Shown: positions 44,036 to 51,986 of the stretch, one piece after another | Position numbering within the stretch: the stretch's first letter is position 1 | How the letters are laid out: each line of letters opens with the position of its first letter | Assembly: GCF_045866565.1 (NCBI RefSeq) | Contig: NZ_BAAFZV010000001.1 | Location: forward strand, 310,001 to 374,000 | Direction: 5' to 3' | DNA length: 64,000 nucleotides | Source: Cognatilysobacter claricitrinus | GTDB taxonomy: Bacteria; Pseudomonadota; Gammaproteobacteria; Xanthomonadales; Xanthomonadaceae | Translations under genes and position numbers: made by a program | The notes under the pieces: generated by a model | Told to the model about the DNA's origin: nothing | Database searches by the model: none | Seen by the model: the letters and a program-made list of their open reading frames with translations, nothing else

Positions 44036-45379
44036 TCACTCAGCCAACGGCAGCGCCACGCGAACGCCGAGGCCCGGCCCGCGATCGACCAGCCGCACCT
44101 GCCCGCCATGCCGAACCACGATCGCGCGCACCAGGCTCAGCCCCAGCCCGATGCCCGGCGAGCCGCGATGCGTTTCCAGGCGCTGGAAACGGTCGAACAC
44201 CCGCTCGCGTTCGGGCTCGGGAACACCCGGTCCCTCGTCGTCGACGGAGAGCAGCGCCATGCGGTCGTCACGCAGCAGGCCGATGCGCACGCGGCTGTTT
44301 TCCGGTGCGTACTTCAGCGCGTTGTCGAGCAGGTTGACGATGACCTGGAACAGCTGGTCGCGATCGCCGCGCACGAGGCACGACACCGCCTGCGACTCGA
44401 GATCCAGCCCACGCTCGAAGGCGCTCGGTGTGTAGAGCTCCGCGGCATCGGCGACGAGTTCGGCGAGGTCGAGCACCGGCTCATCGGCGACCGCCGGCTG
44501 CGCTTCGATGCGCGCCAGCCGCAGCAACGCGCCGAACGCCTGCAGCAGCTGGTCGGTTTCGACCAGCGCGGCGTCGAGCGCGCGGGTGCGTGCATCGTCG
44601 TCACGATGGCGCGCTTCCTCGAGCCGATTCCGGAGGCGCGTGAGCGGCGTGCGCAGGTCGTGCGCGATGTGGTCGGTGGCATGGCGCACACCGCCCAGCA
44701 GATCCTCAATGCGATCGAGCATCGCGTTGAAGCGTCGCGACAGGCGATCGAACGCGTCGTCGCTGCCGTCGACCGGCGCGCGCAGGCCGAGCTGTCCGTC
44801 GCCGACGCGCGCGGCGGTGTCGTCGAGGTCGCGCAGGCGGCGCGACACCCATCGCGACGTCAGCGCGCCGGTAAGCGCACCCAATGTCGCTGCGACCAGC
44901 GCGGCGGCGAGCGCGGTGCGCAGCATCAGCGCGAGGAAGCGATCCTGTGAGCGCGTGCGCTGGCCGGTGAGCAGCGTCCAGCCGTCGTTGAAGCGGTGCA
45001 CGCGCGCGATCACGCGCACGCGGCCGGTGTCGTCGCGTTGCGCGAATTCGAGCCAGCCGCGCGGGTCGCGCGGCGCGGGCATGCGTGCGAGTGGACCGGC
45101 GATGCGGCGGCCCGCGGCGTCGAACAGGCCATACACCGCCGCGTCGTCGTCGGAGTCGACGCGATTGCGGACTTCGTCGATGAATTCCTTGCGACCATCG
45201 TCGCGCGCGATCTCGAGCAGGCCGGCTTCGTCGGCTCGCACGACGTCGCGCGTGTCCCCATCCAGCAGCGTGGACACGGTGAAACGCACGCCCACGCCGA
45301 GCACCACGAACGCAACGAGGAACGACAGCGTGACCGCGATGGCGAGCCGTGCGCTGGTCGATCGCAGCGAGACGATCAC
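44036..45379 (-). CDS. Two-component sensor histidine kinase
   Basis: A 447-residue membrane kinase. There is an N-terminal span (residues 12-34), a periplasmic sensor region rich in Asp and Arg (about 35-148), a second span (about 150-172), and a HAMP linker. The DHp helix holds His240 in DHIAHDLRTPLTRL, and the ATPase has N box NLLDNALKYAP, DEGPGVPE and GIGLGLSLVRAIV. The signal is unknown; the sensor resembles envelope- or metal-stress kinases. It starts three bases after the response regulator stop. Confidence 0.95.
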   Translation of the reverse strand: MIVSLRSTSARLAIAVTLSFLVAFVVLGVGVRFTVSTLLDGDTRDVVRADEAGLLEIARDDGRKEFIDEVRNRVDSDDDAAVYGLFDAAGRRIAGPLARMPAPRDPRGWLEFAQRDDTGRVRVIARVHRFNDGWTLLTGQRTRSQDRFLALMLRTALAAALVAATLGALTGALTSRWVSRRLRDLDDTAARVGDGQLGLRAPVDGSDDAFDRLSRRFNAMLDRIEDLLGGVRHATDHIAHDLRTPLTRLRNRLEEARHRDDDARTRALDAALVETDQLLQAFGALLRLARIEAQPAVADEPVLDLAELVADAAELYTPSAFERGLDLESQAVSCLVRGDRDQLFQVIVNLLDNALKYAPENSRVRIGLLRDDRMALLSVDDEGPGVPEPERERVFDRFQRLETHRGSPGIGLGLSLVRAIVVRHGGQVRLVDRGPGLGVRVALPLAE

Positions 45380-45382
45380 GCG

Positions 45383-46057
45383 TCAGGTACCGAGCCGGTA
45401 GCCCGCGCCGCGCACGGTGTGCAGCAGCGGTTTCGGAAAGCCCGCATCGATCTTCTGCCGCAACCGGCTGATGTGCACGTCGATGACGTTGGTCTGCGGA
45501 TCGAAGTGGTAGTCCCACACGGCTTCGAGCAGCATCGTGCGGGTGACGACGCGTTCGGCCTGCTTCATCAGGTATTCGAGCAGGCGGAATTCGCGCGGCT
45601 GCAGTTCGATGCGTTTGTCGCCGCGACGTGCTTCGCGGCTCAGCAGGTCGAGTTCGAGATCGGCGACGCGCAACTTCGTCGGTTCGCTGCCGCCCGCGCC
45701 GCCGCGACGTGCGATGGAATCCAGTCGCGCACTCAGTTCCGAATACGCGAATGGCTTGACCAGATAGTCGTCGGCACCGGCGCGCAGGCCTTCGACGCGA
45801 TGGTCGACGTCGCCGAGTGCCGTGAGCAGCAGCACCGGCACCTTGCTGCCCGCGCCGCGCACGGTCTTGAGCACGGTCAGCCCGTCGACGCCGGGCAACA
45901 TGCGGTCGAGCACCAGCGCGTCGTAAGGCTCGGTGGTGGCCATGAACAGGCCGTCGCGACCGTTGTCGGCCTGGTCGACGGCGTGGCCGTCCTCGCGCAG
46001 GCCCTTGGCGATGAACGCGGCGGTGTGCGGATCGTCTTCGACGAGCAGGATGCGCAT
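45383..46057 (-). CDS. OmpR-family response regulator
   Basis: A 224-residue regulator from the ATG at 46057. The receiver has acidic residues Asp8/Asp9, phospho-acceptor Asp51 in ALVLDRMLPGVDG, and Lys101 region DDYLVKPFAYSEL. The C-terminal winged helix binds DNA (ELQPREFRLLEYLMKQAERV, NVIDVHISRLRQKIDAGFPK). It is read with the kinase as one operon. A longer in-frame extension to 46393 is proline- and arginine-rich and crosses a terminator, so I reject it. Regulated genes may include the two small secreted proteins just upstream, but this is only positional. Confidence 0.96.
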   Translation of the reverse strand: MRILLVEDDPHTAAFIAKGLREDGHAVDQADNGRDGLFMATTEPYDALVLDRMLPGVDGLTVLKTVRGAGSKVPVLLLTALGDVDHRVEGLRAGADDYLVKPFAYSELSARLDSIARRGGAGGSEPTKLRVADLELDLLSREARRGDKRIELQPREFRLLEYLMKQAERVVTRTMLLEAVWDYHFDPQTNVIDVHISRLRQKIDAGFPKPLLHTVRGAGYRLGT

Positions 46058-46082
46058 GAGCAGTACGACTTTGCGTCCGGTG

Positions 46083-46120
46083 AAAAAAGATACCCCGCCG
46101 GCGGGGACCGGCGGGGTATC
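46083..46120 (-). terminator. Rho-independent terminator upstream of the response regulator
   Basis: GATACCCCGCCGG (46089-46101) and CCGGCGGGGTATC (46108-46120) form a perfect 13-bp stem with a six-base loop, followed on the minus strand by six T (46083-46088). A second hairpin (CGGACCCG/CGGGTCCG, 46122-46144) precedes it. It ends the 46158-46415 gene 25 bases before the regulator ATG. Confidence 0.93.
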
Positions 46121-46157
46121 GCGGACCCGGGGGTTTCGGGTCCGGGGGACGCCGTAC

Positions 46158-46415
46158 TCAGCCCGTCTTCTTCTCGTCCTTCTTCGGGGCGGCCTTCTTC
46201 GCGTCCTTGGCGGCCGCGGTGGTCTTGGCCGGAGCGGCCTTGGTGGTCGCCTTGGCCGGCGCGGCCTTGGCCGTGGTCTTGGCCGGAGCAGCCTTGGCCG
46301 GCGCGGCGGCGGCGGTCTTCGGCGCTTCGGCCTTGGCCGGAGCCGGGGCGGCGGCGAACGCGGAACCGGTGAACGCGACGGCGGCGACAGCAAGCAGAGC
46401 GGTGCGGAAGTTCAT
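46158..46415 (-). CDS. Secreted Ala/Lys/Pro-rich low-complexity protein
   Basis: An 85-residue protein. Its first 22 residues (MNFRTALLAVAAVAFTGSAF) are a signal peptide that ends in AFA before APA. The mature part is made of KAAPAK(TT) repeats with a KDAKKAAPKKDEKKTG tail; it is basic, disordered and reminiscent of histone H1- or acid-shock-like tails. No catalytic domain is present. Its signal peptide matches the next upstream gene (69 residues), so the two are likely duplicates with different repeats. It lies upstream of the two-component operon, between terminators on either side. Confidence 0.85.
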   Translation of the reverse strand: MNFRTALLAVAAVAFTGSAFAAAPAPAKAEAPKTAAAAPAKAAPAKTTAKAAPAKATTKAAPAKTTAAAKDAKKAAPKKDEKKTG

Positions 46416-46545
46416 GGTGGTGTCCTCACGACGAGTGATGGTGCGGAGTGCCGGCGGTGCGGTGCCGCCTTGGTGGACACGGTGCGCCGCGGCGGTTGGC
46501 CGGGCGATGGCCTGTGGATGAAAGTTCGGTAATGAAGCCGCGCAA

Positions 46546-46573
46546 GAAAAAACCCCGCCGAAGCGGGGCTTTT
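46546..46573 (-). terminator. Rho-independent terminator after the His-rich gene
   Basis: CCCCGC (46553-46558), loop CGAA and GCGGGG (46563-46568) give a UUCG-capped hairpin on the minus strand followed by six T (46547-46552). It closes the 46588-46797 gene. Confidence 0.93.
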
Positions 46574-46587
46574 CCGGCATCGGGCGA

Positions 46588-46797
46588 TCAGCCCTTGTTC
46601 GACGCCTCGGTCTTCTTCGCAGCGGCGTGGTGGTGGTGATGCTTCGCATGGTGCTTGGCGTGGTGCGTGCCTGACTTCATCGGCGCCGCCGGCGTGGCGG
46701 GCGTCGCCGGAGTGGCAGGGGTCGCCTGCGGGGCGGCGAACGCGGCGCCGGCGACGGTGGTCAGGGCAACGGTAAGCAGAGCGGTACGCAGCTTCAT
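46588..46797 (-). CDS. Secreted His-rich small protein
   Basis: A 69-residue protein. The first 22 residues (MKLRTALLTVALTTVAGAAF) are a signal peptide ending AFA before APQ. The mature part has repeated ATP units (QATPATPATPATPAAP) and then HHAKHHAKHHHHHAAAKK, which gives nine histidines within 13 residues. A metal-binding role (Ni, Cu or Zn) is possible from histidine density alone. It shares the signal-peptide pattern M(N/K)(F/L)RTALL with the Ala/Lys-rich neighbour. Own terminator on its 3' side. Confidence 0.85.
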   Translation of the reverse strand: MKLRTALLTVALTTVAGAAFAAPQATPATPATPATPAAPMKSGTHHAKHHAKHHHHHAAAKKTEASNKG

Positions 46798-47096
46798 GGT
46801 GGGCTCCTGGAACTGGGTGGGATCGACCGGGCGGACCATCCGTCCGCCAACCCAAGGTGCCTCCGCGCGTTTGCGCGGGAGATGGCCCGTCCATGAATCT
46901 TTTTTAATGCGGACGCGCGGCTCGACTGCGCCTAGCCGACCGCAACGATTGAGAGTTGCGCGAGGTCTACTTTCGGTCGGCCCGACGGCGGTTGTGCTCA
47001 AGCAAAACGGGGCTTGGACCGTTGGCGCACTGGTTAACCATCTCTGGGACGTCAGCGGCGGCGACAACCGCATCTGACGAGATCGCAGCCAGCGGC

Positions 47097-48227
47097 TCAG
47101 GTCGGTGCGTGCCCGCCGCGCACGAGGTGGCGGTAGCGCAAGTTGAGCAGCACATAACAGATCATCGTCGCTGTCAGCCCCACCAGCATGCCGTCGAGCC
47201 CGAGCGGCAACATCAGCACCAGAGCCGTGAGGGCGAACACGGCCGCGGTGTTGGTCAGCAGGTAAGGCCGCAGCTCGGGCACCTCTATGTAGTAGCCGTA
47301 CTGCTTGCCCATGAAGAACAGCACCGTGCCTGCGGCGGCCAGCTGGCGGAAGTCGCCCGGGTCGAGGTCGTCGAGGATCGCGTGCCGGATCAGCGAAGCC
47401 AGGATCGCGAGGCCGATGAACAGGAAGAAGTGCGAATAGAGGATCGAGTGCCCGGTCGCCAGCTTGCGATGTTCCAGCAGGTGGAAGCTGTCGTAGTAGA
47501 TCCACCAGATGGCCGATACCATGACGAAGCCGCTGACGGCAGCGATGACGCTGGACCGGTCCCAAGCGATGCCCGCCAGCGCCGCGGAGATACCGATCAC
47601 CGATTCGCCGAGCATGATGATGGTAAGCAGGCCGACGCGCTCGATCAGGTGCGGCGTGTGCGCCGGTACGACATGCAGCCGCCGGTTCAGCAGCACCAGG
47701 GCCGCCATGTCGAACACAATCCCGGCTTGGAAGATCAGGTAGCTCCACGGCGGCTCCAGCAGGACCGAGGAAAAGCTGATCACCGCGCCGACGGCGAATA
47801 CGCTGCCCACCGTTGTCGCGATCCCACCCCGGTCGTGGTGCTTACGCTTGGAGGCGAAATACATCCCGGCGATGATCAGCCGTGCCCCGCAGTAGCACGC
47901 CACGGCCAGCGCGTAATGGCCTTGCACGCCGGCCGAGAACAGCGCGGAGATCACGATCAGCAGGAACATGATCAGCAGTGTCGACAGGCGATGCTGGCGG
48001 CTGTCGGTGTCGAAGCGATTGGCGTAGATGGTGTGGCCTGCCCAGATCCACCAAAGCGGCAGGAACATCAGCACGAAGTACAGGAACTGCTGCGCCGTGA
48101 CGTGGCGTTCGTGCGCTTCGCTCAGGAGTTCGCTGACATCGGTCAGGGCGACGACGAAGATCAGGTCGAAGAACAGCTCCAGCCAGGTCGCGCGCCGGTG
48201 CGCATCGAAATACTTGAGTTCCTTCAT
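47097..48227 (-). CDS. ltrA: LtrA-family membrane protein
   Basis: A 376-residue low-temperature-requirement A family protein with about ten hydrophobic spans. Supporting blocks are ATWLELFFDLIFVVALTDVS, FLPLWWIWAGHTIYANRFDT, ERVGLLTIIMLGESVIGISA and SAIWWIYYDSFHLLEHRKL. The function of LtrA is poorly known; the name derives from a Listeria cold-growth gene. The gene is solitary. The 299 bases upstream of its stop side (46798-47096) hold no gene I can support. Confidence 0.93.
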   Translation of the reverse strand: MKELKYFDAHRRATWLELFFDLIFVVALTDVSELLSEAHERHVTAQQFLYFVLMFLPLWWIWAGHTIYANRFDTDSRQHRLSTLLIMFLLIVISALFSAGVQGHYALAVACYCGARLIIAGMYFASKRKHHDRGGIATTVGSVFAVGAVISFSSVLLEPPWSYLIFQAGIVFDMAALVLLNRRLHVVPAHTPHLIERVGLLTIIMLGESVIGISAALAGIAWDRSSVIAAVSGFVMVSAIWWIYYDSFHLLEHRKLATGHSILYSHFFLFIGLAILASLIRHAILDDLDPGDFRQLAAAGTVLFFMGKQYGYYIEVPELRPYLLTNTAAVFALTALVLMLPLGLDGMLVGLTATMICYVLLNLRYRHLVRGGHAPT

Positions 48228-48349
48228 GCGGCCACCGTAGCTCGTCGGGCACAGTCATCGTGGCATACGCCGGCGTGCATAAGGTCTGCCTGACAATTCT
48301 CCCAAGCCGGCGCCGCTTCGCGACCGGCTCAACTCACACGTTCAGCCGA

Positions 48350-48377
48350 ACGTCCGCTTCGGGTCGGAAGCGGACGT
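48350..48377. repeat. Dispersed intergenic palindrome, copy A
   Basis: ACGTCCGCTTC (48350-48360) and GAAGCGGACGT (48367-48377) form a perfect 11-bp inverted repeat with a six-base GGGTCG loop in the 240 bases between ltrA and the DUF938 gene. Degenerate relatives occur near 49103, 55824 and 56555. Confidence 0.75.
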
Positions 48378-48467
48378 CGGCATGCCACAGGCAGCGGCGC
48401 TATAAGAGAGCGGACGGCTAGAGGCGATCCCCCGAACATCTGGGCCGAAACCAGCGTTGGAAAGACA

Positions 48468-49061
48468 TCAGGCGCGCTGCCAGACAAGGCAGCGGTTGTT
48501 CGCCGGCATTGCCACGTCGTCGACAAGCCGCAGACCAGCGTTCCCCGCAAGGATCCGCACCGACTCAACATCTCGGATCCCTGAGCGCGGATCACGCGCT
48601 TTTAGCCAAGCATCGAAGTCGCGGTTACTTGGGCTCGTGTAGATGCCGTCTTCGTTGAAGGGGCCGTACACGACGAGCACACCCCCATCGCCGAGTACGC
48701 GTCCGACGCCGTCGAAGAACTTCTCGACGCCTGGCCAGTCGACGATGTGCAGCGTGTTAGCGCTGAACACAGCGTCGTACGGCCCGGTCGGCCAATGCCC
48801 CAATACATCGAGCGGGATCGGCGTGGGCGTATTGGAAAGTTTCGCCTCGTCCAACCATTGCCGGATACCAGGCAACTGCGAAGGGAGATCGGCGCATTGC
48901 CACGACAACCATGGCATCGCGGCAGCGAAATGCACGGCATGTTGGCCGGTGCCGCTGCCGACCTCGAGCACGCTGCGGCGGTCTATGAAGCGGGTACGCA
49001 GCACATCGAGGATTGGATCGCGATTGCGCTCGCAGGCGGGCGCGAAAGGCTTGGTCGTCAT
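48468..49061 (-). CDS. DUF938 family SAM-dependent methyltransferase
   Basis: A 197-residue protein from the ATG at 49061 (MTTKPFAPACERNRDPILDV). SAM motif I is VLEVGSGTGQHAVHFA near residue 32, and FSANTLHIVDWPGVEKFFDG and LGDGGVLVVYGPFNEDGIYT with SNRDFDAWLKARDPRSG are hallmarks of DUF938. An upstream in-frame reading adds 20 arginine-rich residues and is not favoured. The substrate is unknown. It stands alone between intergenic palindromes. Confidence 0.9.
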   Translation of the reverse strand: MTTKPFAPACERNRDPILDVLRTRFIDRRSVLEVGSGTGQHAVHFAAAMPWLSWQCADLPSQLPGIRQWLDEAKLSNTPTPIPLDVLGHWPTGPYDAVFSANTLHIVDWPGVEKFFDGVGRVLGDGGVLVVYGPFNEDGIYTSPSNRDFDAWLKARDPRSGIRDVESVRILAGNAGLRLVDDVAMPANNRCLVWQRA

Positions 49062-49102
49062 GTTGCCAGCATGCCGCAGGCCCCGTGTGCGGCGAGTACG
49101 CC

Positions 49103-49129
49103 AATGTCCGCTTTCGGCCAAGAACGGAC
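49103..49129. repeat. Dispersed intergenic palindrome, copy B (degenerate)
   Basis: AATGTCCGCTTTCGGCCAAG then AACGGAC resembles copy A with mismatches in the arms. It is in the gap between the EAL gene stop and the DUF938 gene start. Confidence 0.55.
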
Positions 49130-49245
49130 CGCCGTCATCAATTCAGCGTCACGCGACCGGGCGATTCATGATCAGCAGTTCTCCAGTCGGCTGCTTCGGG
49201 CCAGGTTGGTGGCCGACGGGATACGAGATTCGCGAACGTCGACGG

Positions 49246-51837
49246 TCAATCGGTAGTGCTTGCCCGGGCGAAACCCGACAGCACCTGCGACGCAAAGGCT
49301 TCGGCATCCATCGGCCTGCCGAGCAGAAACCCTTGGAGGGTGTCGCAACCCAGCAGCTGCAGCGCGCGGTCCTCGTCCTCGGTCTCAACGCCTTCGGCGG
49401 TCACTTGCATGCCTAACGCATGCGCAAGCTCGATGATCGCGTTGCAGATCGACAACGCATGCGGGTTCCGCGTCAGACCGCTGACAAAGCTGCGATCGAT
49501 CTTGATCGCGTCGACTGGAAGCTTCGCGAGGTAGTTGAGAGAGGAATAGCCGGTTCCAAAATCGTCTATGTCGATTCTGCAGCCCAGTTGGCGTAGCGCT
49601 TCCAGCGTCGAAATATTCCGGTTGATGTCGTCCATCAGGACGCTTTCGGTCACCTCGATGTCCAACGGCCGACTACTGGCATAAGGCTCCAGCAGGCGTG
49701 TCGCTTCCTCGAGAAAATCCTTGTGTCGCAGTTCGCGCGCCGACACGTTGACGGCGATCGGTATGCCAGGCGAGTACGTGCGTCGCCAATGCAGCGAGGT
49801 TCGGAGAGCCTGCGCCATGACCCAGGCCCCGACCGGCACGATCAATCCAGTCTCTTCCAGGGCGGCAATGAAATGCAGCGGGGAGATCATGCCCTCGCGC
49901 GGATGACGCCAGCGCAGCAGCGCCTCGGCACCTGCAAGTCGTCGGGTTCTTGCGTCGAACTTGGGCTGGTAGTGCAGCTCGAATTGCTCGTGCTCCAGGG
50001 CTTGCCGCAGGTCGCGCTCCAAATCCACGGCGCGGGCAATCCGCACTCGGAGCGCCTTGTCGAACTCTGCGAGGCGCTGATCGCCCTTGATCGCAGACGA
50101 CAAGGCGGAATTGGCATCACGTTCAAGCTCTTCAGGGCTTCCCGCAGCTCCGGCCGCGATGCCCGCCCGGAGGGTGATGTGAATCAGCTCCTCGCCAACG
50201 ATCAAGCCGCGCTTTTCCAGATCTTCGAGGCGCACATCAAGTTTGGCTGCCTCCGCCTGAAGGCCTTGCTCCTGCTGCCAGGTCAGAAGAAACGAACCTT
50301 CAACGTGGGCGGTGAATCCACCCACGGCGTCGAGGCTCCTGCCCACCCGCGAGACAAGCTCATCCGTGAAAGCCCGACCACGTGCGCTGGCAATGCTTCC
50401 CAGGCGAGCGATCTTGACCGCCGCGATGAAGATGGGCGTGTCCGCGGCATGGCCACCAAGATGATCGAGGAATGCATGCCGATTTGGCAGGCCCGACACT
50501 GGATGATGAAGCGCGAGAAACCTCAACTGCTCGCGCTTGGCAAGAAATTCCAGGGCGAAGTCGATTTCATCGGCCAACCGGCGCAGCAATCCGATCTCGT
50601 CGATGTCGTAATCGAGCTGCTTGTCCGAATACAGGCTCAACAATCCCCAAGGTCTTTCGCCGAGGGGTAACGAGACCTGCGAGCGGATGCCCTGCGCGAT
50701 CATGTCCTTGGCAACGCCCGATTGCAGGTCACGGTCGGTGTAATCGAAGACCGCTACGGCCCTGCAATGTTCGAAAGCGATCGCGCTTGGCGGGCCTTCC
50801 TCACGCGCCTTCGAGTGCGAATAGATGAGCGGGCCGCGAGCAACCGACTCCAGCAACTCGTCCGGGCCGCTGCGTGCGACGACCGTAAACGCGGTGCTGT
50901 CGCCGACGCGCTCTGCCACCACGGCCGCCTTGAAGCCTGCCTCGCCCACGGCCGCATCGCAGGCACCGTTCAGAAGTTCATCGCGGCTACTTGCTCTGAG
51001 CGCAATGTTGCTGATTGCGCTCAAGACGGCATGGATCCGATTGAGACGCTCGATCTTCTGGATGTTCTTGAGCTTTTCAGTCAGGTCCGGGCTCACGCCC
51101 CGATAGCCCGATACCTTTCCGTGTTCGTCGTAGATCGCGACGCCCGTGCTCTCGAGTGTTTTCCAGTACTTGTCGCGATGCAGCCACTGGAGGCGCCAGT
51201 TGCTGAAGGTGCCCCCGGCAGCGGCGATCCTCGGGAACTCCGTCTCGACTTCCTTACGGCTTTCCTCGCCGAGGAATTCCGGCACATAGACGCCAAGCAG
51301 GAACGCGGGGTCATACCCGAGGATGCCTTTGACCGCCTGATTGGAATACGTCAGTTTGATGTTCCGGTCGATCTCCCAGACCCAGTCCTTGCTCGTCTCG
51401 GCCAACGCCCGGAAGCGTTCCTTGCTTGTCGAAAGCTCGTTCTGCAGAGCTTCGATGTGTCTGCGCCGTTCGGCTTCGGTTCGGACGGCGCGTTCAATCG
51501 TCCACGGCAAACGCACGAGGTTCTGTTGCGCAACGTAGTCCGCGACCCCCTCGTCCAACGCGTGTATCGCGTCTTCTACGTCAGCCGACCGGCCAATCAC
51601 GACCAAAGGCACGCCCGCGCAAAGCTCCGCGACAAGTTCCATCGCACGCTTGCGCTCCATGACCGGCGCGACATCGTCGAACAGTACGGCGACCGGATTT
51701 GCACCGCCTAGTTGCTGCCGTATTTCGCGTTCGCTGCCCGCGCTCAGCAGCCGGAATTGTTGCGGTGCGCTACGCAGCGCATTCGAGATCGCGGTCGTCG
51801 ACTCGGCATTCGCGACGATAAGAATGTCCGCGGACAT
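49246..51837 (-). CDS. Cyclic di-GMP phosphodiesterase with REC-like, PAS, GAF, degenerate GGDEF and EAL domains
   Basis: An 863-residue multidomain signalling protein. Order: receiver-like N-terminus (1-125, with VAVLFDDVAP), PAS (about 140-260, WVWEIDRNIKLTYSNQAVKG), GAF (about 280-430), degenerate GGDEF (about 440-590, where the expected GG(D/E)EF reads VEGSF), and EAL (about 605-855). The EAL domain keeps its catalytic signature: AEALLRWRHP, NVSARELRH, EVTESVLMDD, DDFGTGYSSLNYL, KIDRSFVSGL and TAEGVET. It should therefore hydrolyse cyclic di-GMP while the GGDEF part may act as a GTP sensor. No transmembrane span is seen. Clp, a cyclic di-GMP-sensitive regulator in Xanthomonas, is in the same window. 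Confidence 0.92.
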   Translation of the reverse strand: MSADILIVANAESTTAISNALRSAPQQFRLLSAGSEREIRQQLGGANPVAVLFDDVAPVMERKRAMELVAELCAGVPLVVIGRSADVEDAIHALDEGVADYVAQQNLVRLPWTIERAVRTEAERRRHIEALQNELSTSKERFRALAETSKDWVWEIDRNIKLTYSNQAVKGILGYDPAFLLGVYVPEFLGEESRKEVETEFPRIAAAGGTFSNWRLQWLHRDKYWKTLESTGVAIYDEHGKVSGYRGVSPDLTEKLKNIQKIERLNRIHAVLSAISNIALRASSRDELLNGACDAAVGEAGFKAAVVAERVGDSTAFTVVARSGPDELLESVARGPLIYSHSKAREEGPPSAIAFEHCRAVAVFDYTDRDLQSGVAKDMIAQGIRSQVSLPLGERPWGLLSLYSDKQLDYDIDEIGLLRRLADEIDFALEFLAKREQLRFLALHHPVSGLPNRHAFLDHLGGHAADTPIFIAAVKIARLGSIASARGRAFTDELVSRVGRSLDAVGGFTAHVEGSFLLTWQQEQGLQAEAAKLDVRLEDLEKRGLIVGEELIHITLRAGIAAGAAGSPEELERDANSALSSAIKGDQRLAEFDKALRVRIARAVDLERDLRQALEHEQFELHYQPKFDARTRRLAGAEALLRWRHPREGMISPLHFIAALEETGLIVPVGAWVMAQALRTSLHWRRTYSPGIPIAVNVSARELRHKDFLEEATRLLEPYASSRPLDIEVTESVLMDDINRNISTLEALRQLGCRIDIDDFGTGYSSLNYLAKLPVDAIKIDRSFVSGLTRNPHALSICNAIIELAHALGMQVTAEGVETEDEDRALQLLGCDTLQGFLLGRPMDAEAFASQVLSGFARASTTD

Positions 51838-51986
51838 GTGCGACGCACTCCCCGGCCGTATCAGTGCTCAGTGGGAGAGTGCGCCTCGTCCGTTAACGCT
51901 TCGTTATTGGCGCTTGCGCGAGCGCGGCCCGGGAAGCGCGCGCCGCTCCAAGCGTGGCGAACACGGTTAGGACGTCATCGGCCTGC

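Noticed and set aside
45383..46393. A 336-codon version of the response regulator
   Set aside because: The N-terminal addition is Pro/Arg-rich, crosses a strong terminator and two hairpins, and the receiver domain begins exactly at the 46057 ATG.
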